Program-made: the position numbers and the translations under genes
Shown: piece after piece, positions 61,201 through 64,000 of the stretch
Layout of the letters: each line of letters begins with the position of its first letter
Position numbering within the stretch: the stretch's first letter is position 1
Source: Watersipora subatra
Taxonomy: Eukaryota; Bryozoa; Gymnolaemata; Cheilostomatida; Watersiporidae
Assembly (NCBI RefSeq): GCF_963576615.1
Contig: NC_088717.1
Span: 37,080,802 to 37,144,801, forward strand
Reading direction: 5' to 3'
DNA: 64,000 nt
The notes under the pieces: generated by a model
Seen by the model: the letters and a program-made list of their open reading frames with translations, nothing else
Database searches by the model: none
What the model was told of the DNA's origin: nothing

Positions 61201-63612
61201 AGTTAGAATGGTAAATGTTATATCTTGAATAAAAATGAGTTTTCTGCATCAAGACTTATTATTACTCGGGCAACGCCTGGCATTCATCTATTTATACTAA
61301 AGATTGGATGTTTAATATTAGTTTTTTATTATTATCAGGTTTTTCCTTTGTTCTTGCTGATTTGTTATAATTTGTTACACCGCAAATCTGATACCATCAG
61401 CTTCAACCATTGTTCCATTTATTTCTTTTTCATAATATATTTATTATGAGAAATAAATATTACATTATATTTTTTAACATTTAACATTCTTTGTTGCAAA
61501 CAAGCAAATAAATATTTGAAAAGTAATATTTTAACAGAAAAAATAGACTAGCAAATAAATAAGCATATGTTTGTTGCGTAGATATTGAGAAAAAATTGAG
61601 GAGATAACTATAGTTTTTTATCTTTCAGTCATGCTATGTGAATTCCATTTGTTTTTGTGTATCAGAATATTTTATTGTAAATTGAAAGCATTCAAATAAT
61701 CCTCATTAGTTCCTTGTTTAAAATTTTCTGATGAACAAACTAGCTGTCTAATTAAATACTGTAATATGCCATTGTAAGTTACTGCTTAGAGTATGTAATA
61801 GTTTGACAATCATTCAAAGACAAAGAATTTCACAGATTTGACTAGCATTGCATTCAAATCCAGTGTTTCCTTTTTTCAATGAGCTAATCTCAATGGTAAG
61901 AGAGAAAAACTTCTGAACTGTAGGTTTGGTGTGTATGAAATAGTGGGAATTGTAAACTGGTGTGAGAGATTTGAAAGGTTTTGTATTATTAACACTCTTA
62001 ACTTTGGTCGAACACTAATTTGAAGCTTTTATTGTTTCACATGCCTAATCAAGTAGAAACAAACTGATTAGTGTATTAGAGTGCTTCTTCTCAGAAGATT
62101 CGTATTGCTAACAAGTATAGCACTGACAGAGTTTCAGTGTGTGAGGTGGCAGAACGGGAAATGTTTATGGAGATGAGTTGTTGAAGTCACTCATCGACTC
62201 AGGCAAGAGTGATAAGATTTGGATAAAAGTAATTATCACCCAATCTCTCCGAATCCCACTCTCTACCCTCTCCCTCCCCCATGTGATGATATAGTTGTGG
62301 AAGCAAGATACTATCATTAGGGCTGTTAACCCATTGACTACGAGGAGCTCTATTCCTGCAGGCTCATCTGGCTGAAATGCACAAAAGAGCCACTGCTGAT
62401 TTACATGTCATCGTGAACATAATAAAACTTGCAGTTGTCTTGTCAGTACAGATAATAGTGTGTAAAGCAATGGAAACAGGTTCTCTATGATGAATCAGCT
62501 TCTACAGTTTGGAAATCTTGCTGAACTTCAATTTATGAAGTGGACGGACCATTCTTACCGTAACAGTTAGGCTTCTCATATCATTTCTGGTATCGCTTTG
62601 AATGGCTAGTTCTGAAGTTGGACAGGTTGATTGTTTGCAGTACTTTTTCACTGTGCAAAGCAAAAAAATTCCAAGCGGTCATACTTTATTTGGTGAACTA
62701 GTATCAGATTGGCAGTTCCAAGAGACACCAATTGCATGCCAACATGCCAAACTGACATTGCTGCAAAAGAAAATTTTGAAAGGTTGCCATGGTCAGCACA
62801 GAGCTAGATTTGAATCCAATTAAAAATGTGGCAGCAAATGACCACCGTATGATATTGTCTAAAACCAAATGATCACCGTATATTGCCTAAAACCAAATGA
62901 CTACCATATGATATTGCCTAAAACCAAATGACCACCATATGATATTGCCTAAAACTAAATAACCACCGTATGATATTGCCTAAAACCAAATAACCACCGT
63001 ATGGTATTGCCTAAAACCAAATGACCACCGTATGATACTGCCTAAAACCAAATGCGAACAAAGGAAGAGCTGAAGGGGTTACGAGAAGCGGTTGAGCAAT
63101 TCGTAACAATCAAAACATAAAGCCATAAAAATACAAGTTGACCAATAAAATTATGAGCCTTTGATAGGTATGAAGACATGTTTCCTTATCTTGACACAAG
63201 CAAGGTGTGATTATTATCCAATCCAATGTCCCTTCTTAGGGTCGCCAATAAATGTCACAAGAGTCATTCTATAAATGCTTTTGTTTGATTTGTGAGTTTA
63301 AAATTTTGTTACTATAGTCACATTCTGTGTTTGGCATCGTTGTTTTGAAGCTCAACACAGAATGTTGAGACAGCCCTAGTCACAGCCCTAAACGATCGCT
63401 TGAGGAATTTGATACAGAAATTATAAAGTTCTATTATGATATGATTCAACAGAGCAGTTTGTGATTTTTGGCAGCTATGGAGTAGCATACCATCATAGCG
63501 GACTTACCATGGATGAAAGGAAACTCATAGAAGAAGCCTACGTGCTCGGGACTCTCTGCTGTATCATTTGCACTTCTACACTCGCTGCCGGTATTAACCT
63601 TCCAGCTAAAAG
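21225..63612 (+). CDS. HELQ: HELQ, superfamily 2 DNA helicase (3'-5'), partial at both ends
   Basis: Ski2-like DNA helicase (HEL308/POLQ-related) acting in replication-fork and interstrand-crosslink repair in the nucleus. Fourteen exons join in phase: 21225-21314, 22161-22331, 23692-23827, 26529-26677, 28085-28259, 30662-30840, 31478-31678, 32675-32747, 33088-33185, 43786-43893, 51707-51852, 58151-58249, 63475-63612, the first being the least certain; one further exon or more at each end is expected. Key blocks: FYGLP and GIKKLYDWQDTCL before domain 1, PTSGGKT (motif I), [18 protein letters not shown] (motif II), GMSATLNN (motif III), [22 protein letters not shown] and [15 protein letters not shown] (motif V). 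Motif order and spacing match vertebrate HELQ, not POLQ. Motif VI, the winged-helix, ratchet and HhH regions lie beyond the right edge. Introns reach 10.6 kb and host a minus-strand gene and many transposons. (Thirteen exons are listed with exact borders; an extra N-terminal one is presumed.). Confidence 0.93.
21438..21461. repeat. (TA)n microsatellite
   Basis: An uninterrupted run of about twelve TA dinucleotides in a HELQ intron. Confidence 0.9.
21726..21975. mobile_element. foldback MITE with two TGACGTCA sites
   Basis: The two halves are imperfect reverse complements. The left half runs CCATCATTTTTTTGACGTCA then GCCATATTTGTAGA; the right half is its mirror, AAGATGGCGG then TGACGTCACGAAAAAATGAA. 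TGACGTCA occurs at 21738-21745 and 21952-21959. The target duplication is not clear. It lies between the first two HELQ exons listed. Confidence 0.65.
22697..22935. repeat. degenerate TTGATCATATTGAACA repeat
   Basis: About fifteen irregular copies of a 12 to 18-bp motif TTGATCATATTGAACA and variants, in a HELQ intron. Open frames here are repeat translations rich in Ile, His and Asn. Confidence 0.8.
23258..23395 (-). repeat. tRNA-derived SINE, antisense
   Basis: On the minus strand it reads TGGTGTGGTGCAGTGCGCG (A-box region), then GGGTTCGATTTCCACG (B box), then a body with GGCTTTGGACAGACAAATG and a tail CTTATTATAGTAAAGAT. The same body and tail occur in 432-600. Confidence 0.7.
24292..25576. 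mobile_element. MITE with CAGTAGRYGT ends, nested
   Basis: The left end CAGTAGGCGTCCCTGCAACA and the right end (minus strand) CAGTAGATGTTCCTATAACG are flanked by TA. ACGTTATAGGAA motifs repeat near both ends. A second family member, in the opposite orientation, is at 34920-35528. The element is itself interrupted by a repeat at about 24973-25420. Confidence 0.8.
24973..25420 (+). repeat. CCCGGCGTTGCC-family repeat with tRNA-like segment
   Basis: Begins ACTAGCTGTGCTACCCGGCG and contains CTGGCACATTGCCAATGG, both shared with 45026-45420. At 25218-25280 GTGTGGCTAAGTCGGTTGGG and GGTTCCGAGATCAAATC resemble tRNA A and B boxes, suggesting a SINE component. The right border is approximate. Confidence 0.65.
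26268..26390. repeat. ~34-bp tandem repeat
   Basis: About 3.5 copies of a unit built on TTGAGATTGAATCATTTATT followed by GGTGCAAACAGATG, in a HELQ intron. Confidence 0.8.
26732..26923. repeat. 32-bp tandem repeat, six near-identical copies
   Basis: Unit AGTAGAAGTGTAGTAGCAGG plus TGCTGTGGTAGG. It starts 54 bp after the HELQ donor at 26677. Copies are almost identical, so the array is young or homogenised. The minus-strand frame across it is not a gene. Confidence 0.95.
28756..28899. repeat. ~19 to 21-bp minisatellite, left part
   Basis: Degenerate copies of GACTTGTCGCTTGGGGTTT. The array continues at 29968-30048 and is split by the piggyBac-type element. Confidence 0.8.
28904..29963. mobile_element. 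piggyBac-type element, non-autonomous
   Basis: A 1060-bp element flanked by TTAA at 28900-28903 and 29964-29967. The ends are CCCTTTCGTGGGC and its exact reverse complement (13 bp). Subterminal repeats are present: GTGGGCGAAT motifs on the left and two copies of CGACAAAAACGTCGCACTGC on the right. It carries only an N-terminal transposase relic on the minus strand and is inserted within a minisatellite in a HELQ intron. Confidence 0.93.
29224..29610 (-). pseudogene. piggyBac transposase N-terminal relic
   Basis: A 128-codon frame starting [12 protein letters not shown], with an acidic low-complexity stretch ([28 protein letters not shown]) and then the conserved entry to the piggyBac transposase domain, including [17 protein letters not shown] and [10 protein letters not shown]. 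The catalytic DDD domain and the C-terminal zinc-binding region are absent, so it is an internally deleted copy that cannot transpose itself. Confidence 0.85.
29968..30048. repeat. ~19 to 21-bp minisatellite, right part
   Basis: Continuation of the 28756-28899 array, with units such as TTGAGGTTTGGCTTGTCAC. At the junction the unit's CACTTGAGG appears as CAC-TTAA-GG, where the element inserted. Confidence 0.75.
30662..33185 (+). CDS. HELQ: HELQ RecA-like domain 1 exons
   Basis: Exons 30662-30840 ([18 protein letters not shown], the Walker A/motif I ATP-binding loop, and [10 protein letters not shown], motif Ia), 31478-31678 ([29 protein letters not shown], and CVVDE), 32675-32747 ([15 protein letters not shown]) and 33088-33185 ([18 protein letters not shown]). 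The motif II box DELH is split by an intron between Glu and Leu. All catalytic residues expected for a DExH helicase are intact, so the enzyme is probably active. Confidence 0.95.
31771..31918. repeat. intronic duplication, copy 1
   Basis: About 150 bp beginning GCATGACCAAATTTTGGAGT and ending TGGATTGTTCTAGAA. It is repeated in the same orientation at 32198-32353 within one HELQ intron. The copies differ by scattered substitutions and small indels. Confidence 0.85.
32198..32353. repeat. intronic duplication, copy 2
   Basis: Direct copy of 31771-31918, beginning GCATGACCGAATTTTGGAGT. Confidence 0.85.
33232..33649. mobile_element. MITE with CCCTAGGACAC ends, copy 1
   Basis: A 418-bp element. 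The ends CCCTAGGACACTTTTGTATT and (minus strand) CCCTAGGACACTTATATTTC are flanked by TA. It lies 47 bp after the HELQ donor at 33185. Copy 2 is at 56876-57336. Confidence 0.9.
33956..34510. mobile_element. MITE with CAGCGCYRTCAGAAATTATG ends
   Basis: A 555-bp element. The left end CAGCGCTGTCAGAAATTATG and the right end (minus strand) CAGCGCCATCAGAAATTATG continue as GAGACCACC, about 29 bp in all. TA is on both sides. No transposase is encoded. Tc1/mariner-like by target site and end length. Confidence 0.9.
34826..41315 (-). CDS. unrecognised gene nested antisense in a HELQ intron; tyrosine-motif-rich low-complexity protein
   Basis: Four minus-strand exons join in phase: 41315-41122 (from ATG), 38906-37538, 36398-36216, and a probable short last exon 34858-34826 ending TGA. 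They encode about 590 residues, basic, rich in Ser, Asn, Gln, Pro and Lys, apparently disordered, with no signal peptide or membrane segment. Tyrosine motifs stand out: YENV (residue ~130) and YDNE (~245), both YxN types that bind Grb2-like SH2 domains when phosphorylated; IVYTEI (~340) and IIYAEI (~372), which fit the ITIM pattern; YMPV (~408). Arg-Ser clusters such as RMRSRSPSP suggest kinase sites. An in-frame stop lies 15 bases before the ATG, though an AG three bases upstream could be an acceptor, so upstream exons with a membrane segment are possible. It could be a cytosolic adaptor or a receptor tail; I do not recognise the family. The last exon is the weakest part. Confidence 0.7.
34920..35528. 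mobile_element. MITE with CAGTAGATG ends carrying a palindromic array
   Basis: The left end CAGTAGATGCTCTGATAGCG resembles the right end of the 24292-25576 element. The right end (minus strand, CAGATGTTCCTACAACG, then AATAATCCGTTCC) resembles that element's left end. It is therefore the same family in opposite orientation. It contains the 11-bp array at 35231-35346. Confidence 0.7.
35231..35346. repeat. 11-bp palindromic-unit array
   Basis: About ten copies of ACAGTCACTGT, an interrupted palindrome (ACAGT-C-ACTGT). The whole block can pair with itself in many registers. It lies inside a MITE. Confidence 0.95.
36705..37212. repeat. 39-bp minisatellite, about 13 copies
   Basis: Unit ACTAGGAAATGGTGTCACTA plus GTTATTATAGTTAGTATCA. 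Copies are essentially identical. It lies in the intron between the third and second exons of the minus-strand nested gene. Confidence 0.97.
37430..37495. repeat. 33-bp direct duplication
   Basis: Two exact tandem copies containing TTAAACAAGCTGTTCATGAT, 43 bases beyond the donor of the nested gene's largest exon. Confidence 0.9.
39769..40178. repeat. 29-bp minisatellite, about 14 copies
   Basis: Unit AATTTAGTAAAAATGACTTC plus TCAGCTATA, with interspersed variants (TTCTCAGC versus TTTTCAGC, GTAAAAA versus GTCAAAA). It lies in the intron between the first two coding exons of the nested gene. Confidence 0.97.
41754..41930. repeat. 13-bp GC-rich array upstream of the nested gene
   Basis: About 13 copies of CACATCCGCCCCT or CACATGCGCCCCT. 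On the minus strand the CCGCCCC units read GGGGCGG, a GC box of the Sp1/KLF type. The array lies about 440 to 615 bases upstream of the nested gene's presumed ATG. Confidence 0.93.
42454..42735. repeat. 44-bp tandem repeat, about six copies
   Basis: Unit containing GAGAGAAGGCATTTACTGGA then ACGAGTATTACGTTATATAC. Copies are diverged. It lies in the same HELQ intron. Confidence 0.85.
43786..63612 (+). CDS. HELQ: HELQ RecA-like domain 2 exons (incomplete)
   Basis: Exons 43786-43893 ([18 protein letters not shown]), 51707-51852 ([18 protein letters not shown]), 58151-58249 ([18 protein letters not shown]) and 63475-63612 ([20 protein letters not shown], then [15 protein letters not shown]). They are separated by introns of about 7.8, 6.3 and 5.2 kb. 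The next exon, carrying the motif VI QMIGRAGR region, is outside the window; the last donor is AG/GTCAGT at 63612/63613. Confidence 0.93.
44558..44587. other. perfect 14-bp-arm palindrome
   Basis: AATGGGCAATATTA is followed almost at once by its reverse complement TAATATTGCCCATT. This is a simple hairpin or cruciform in a HELQ intron; no role is known. Confidence 0.8.
45026..45420 (+). repeat. CCCGGCGTTGCC-family repeat, second copy
   Basis: Begins ACTAGCTGTGCTACCCGGCG, contains CTGGCACATTGCCAATGGCA and ends in an ATATATATATAGAT tail. It is related to 24973-25420 but lacks the tRNA-like segment. Confidence 0.7.
45640..45950. mobile_element. decayed relative of the element at 63787
   Basis: Shares GGCAGTCGGTGTGCTG, ATGCTATTTGCCGAAA and surrounding sequence with 63787-64000 in the same orientation. 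Overlapping frames on both strands are chance. Confidence 0.75.
46561..47194. mobile_element. hAT-type element with 8-bp target duplication
   Basis: A 634-bp element flanked by perfect CCGTAGAT copies at 46553-46560 and 47195-47202. The ends CTGGGGTTCTTAACC and (minus strand) CAGTGGTTCTTAACC are typical hAT ends. No transposase frame survives. Confidence 0.88.
47515..48400. mobile_element. TTAA-flanked element with long inverted ends, copy 2
   Basis: An 886-bp relative of 4150-5059, with TTAA at 47511-47514 and 48401-48404. The ends AGGTTGACTTGCCACAAAGT and (minus strand) AGGTTGACTTGCAACAAAAT extend as long inverted arms. The interior matches copy 1 in reverse orientation (for example TAGACGATTAGACC versus GGTCTAATCGTCTA-like sequence). 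Confidence 0.88.
48405..50182. other. HELQ intron, no feature assigned
   Basis: AT-rich, with a less AT-rich patch at about 48720-49140. On the minus strand that patch contains donor-like GTGAGT and GTGAGG sites. It could be a 5' untranslated exon or promoter for a minus-strand gene, but no protein signal supports this. Confidence 0.3.
50183..50760. mobile_element. decayed relative of the 12989-14386 MITE
   Basis: AAAACCTCTATTTAAGCGCC parallels the other element's AAAACCTGTATTTGAAAGCC. Downstream GTGTTCACAAAATCATACTA parallels GCGTTCACAAAAACGTGCTA. The right border is uncertain. Confidence 0.5.
51860..53220. other. HELQ intron, nothing recognised
   Basis: AT-rich intron sequence with no repeat pair or exon recognised. 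Confidence 0.35.
53221..53346. repeat. 42-bp tandem repeat, three copies
   Basis: Three near-identical units starting CTGGCTATAACTTGGACTAG at 53221, 53263 and 53305. Confidence 0.95.
53880..54180. other. less AT-rich island in a HELQ intron
   Basis: Base composition is noticeably richer in G and C than its surroundings. It contains a 7-bp-stem hairpin, CTCCGAGCAGCTCACTCGGAG, at about 53908-53930. No open frame with family resemblance was seen. It could be a regulatory element or a noncoding exon. Confidence 0.35.
55367..55575. repeat. ~105-bp direct duplication
   Basis: Two tandem copies from GTTTGGATATTCTTCTTGAT to CTATTATTACTGTATTACTA, with few differences. Confidence 0.9.
56454..56704. 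repeat. tandem array of palindromic units
   Basis: About five copies of a ~55-bp unit whose core GTTTGACTGTAATTACAGTCAAAC is self-complementary (12-bp arms), separated by TATACAACTGTGCATGTATA, itself partly self-complementary. The core contains CAGTCAAAC, the same nine bases that end the MITE at 11989-12749. Confidence 0.9.
56876..57336. mobile_element. MITE with CCCTAGGACAC ends, copy 2
   Basis: A 461-bp relative of 33232-33649, same orientation, with TA on both sides. It carries an extra ~45 bp near its middle-left. It lies in a different HELQ intron. Confidence 0.9.
57685..57875. repeat. degenerate purine-rich repeat
   Basis: Irregular copies of motifs such as GAAATGAGGAGTCATAAGAT and AAAATGAGGAATGGGATATA, roughly 25 bases apart. 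Confidence 0.5.
58625..59083. repeat. degenerate ~22-bp repeat
   Basis: More than ten diverged copies of ACCTACCAGCATGTGCTGTG with variable ends. The open frame of 68 codons here is a translation of the repeat. Confidence 0.8.
60039..60162 (-). CDS. orphan minus-strand exon candidate
   Basis: A 124-bp open stretch between an acceptor-like AACAAACAG and a donor AAAAG/GTAACG, opening and closing with two-base split codons. It encodes [16 protein letters not shown], then [16 protein letters not shown] and LVRRGHKR. It looks like protein-coding sequence by composition, but I know no family for it and no partner exon was found. An alternative is a C-terminus: reading on through the donor gives TAA at once, followed by a strong GTAAGT. 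It lies in the HELQ intron 58250-63474. Confidence 0.4.
60163..62830. other. HELQ intron, nothing firm
   Basis: AT-rich. A tRNA-like run, TTAGTGGTGTAATGGTAGTG, at about 60733 may be a SINE head, but no good B box follows. Frames of 70 to 106 codons here have no recognisable content. Confidence 0.35.
62836..63053. repeat. 31-bp tandem repeat, seven copies
   Basis: Unit AACCAAATGACCACCGTATG plus ATATTGCCTAA. It ends about 420 bases before the last HELQ exon in the window. Confidence 0.95.
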
Positions 63613-63786
63613 GTCAGTAGCTTTTGTTAGTTTTTAATTTAAAAAATGGTTGGGGATGCTCATATTTTAATTGTATGAAATTTTGTGGTTCACTTTGGAT
63701 ACCTAGAACACGTAGAAGCCCAAGCTTGTTAGGTGCCTATAAGCTGGATTGTCTCACCTGTTTGCTGATAGACAGAAAATTATATA

Positions 63787-64000
63787 CAGTGCTCCCTCGG
63801 GTTACGATGACACTATTACATGATTGTTTTGCCTCACGATGTAGAACATGTTTTTTTCGCCCTCTCTATATGCAATATTTTTCATCATTCGATATCAACA
63901 AAAATTTCTCTCAAAATTCAGATTTGGCAGTCGGTGTGCTGATTATGTCGAAATAACAAATATGCTGATATGCTATTTGCCGAAATCTCTCTCACAATGC
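63787..64000 (+). mobile_element. left end of a TA-flanked DNA element, cut by the window edge
   Basis: After TA at 63785-63786 it begins CAGTGCTCCCTCGGGTTACG, a Tc1/mariner-pogo style terminus. Its body matches 45640-45950. The rest lies beyond the window. Confidence 0.65.

Noticed and set aside
62153..62228. Exon-like plus-strand stretch reading [20 protein letters not shown]
   Set aside because: Its phase does not fit between the HELQ exons ending at 58249 and starting at 63475, which join perfectly without it.
21225..63612. POLQ (DNA polymerase theta) as the identity of the helicase gene
   Set aside because: The [21 protein letters not shown] and VVDELHML blocks and their spacing match HELQ. 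No polymerase domain is seen, although the 3' end is outside the window.

Overview
This is a stretch of AT-rich nuclear DNA from an animal, most likely an invertebrate. The evidence is spliced genes with GT-AG introns of up to about 10 kb, metazoan-type proteins (a HELQ-family DNA helicase and a 2-hydroxyacid oxidase), and a dense load of non-LTR retrotransposon, piggyBac, hAT, Tc1/mariner-like, MITE and tRNA-derived SINE sequence. The phylum cannot be fixed from the sequence alone. Because exons are short and introns long, most long open frames here are chance or repeat translations. The genes were found by joining short exons whose splice phases and protein homology agree.

Layout. (1) 1-2475: repeats and tRNA-like SINE pieces, no gene seen. 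(2) 2476-8709, plus strand: nine coding exons of an FMN-dependent 2-hydroxyacid oxidase (glycolate oxidase/HAO family). The first exon was not found. The protein looks divergent: the VDTP region holding the catalytic Asp is replaced and the following loop is shortened. (3) 8710-21224: intergenic DNA with three terminal-inverted-repeat elements, tandem repeats, and a decayed Jockey/CR1-type reverse transcriptase carrying its own nested MITE. (4) 21225 to the right edge, plus strand: the HELQ gene. Fourteen phase-consistent exons cover the N-terminal tail, RecA-like domain 1 (PTSGGKT, DELH, GMSATL) and most of RecA-like domain 2 (to [13 protein letters not shown]). The first exon(s) and the C-terminal third are missing or unrecognised. 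(5) Inside the 10.6-kb HELQ intron 33186-43785, on the opposite strand, lies a separate gene (coding exons 41315-41122, 38906-37538, 36398-36216, probably 34858-34826). It encodes about 590 residues of low-complexity, basic, Ser-rich protein with several candidate phosphotyrosine/SH2 motifs, including two ITIM-like ones. I do not recognise it. (6) A lone minus-strand exon candidate sits at 60039-60162 in another HELQ intron.

The HELQ introns also hold a piggyBac-derived element with a transposase relic, a hAT element with an 8-bp target duplication, one of two TTAA-flanked long-TIR elements (the other is in a HAO intron), a three-level nest of insertions (23968-25809), paired MITEs, and more than ten tandem arrays. 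Two arrays are built of self-complementary units. A GC-box-like array lies upstream of the nested gene's start. HELQ and the oxidase have no evident functional link. The nested gene shares the HELQ transcription unit in antisense, so transcriptional interference is possible but not shown.
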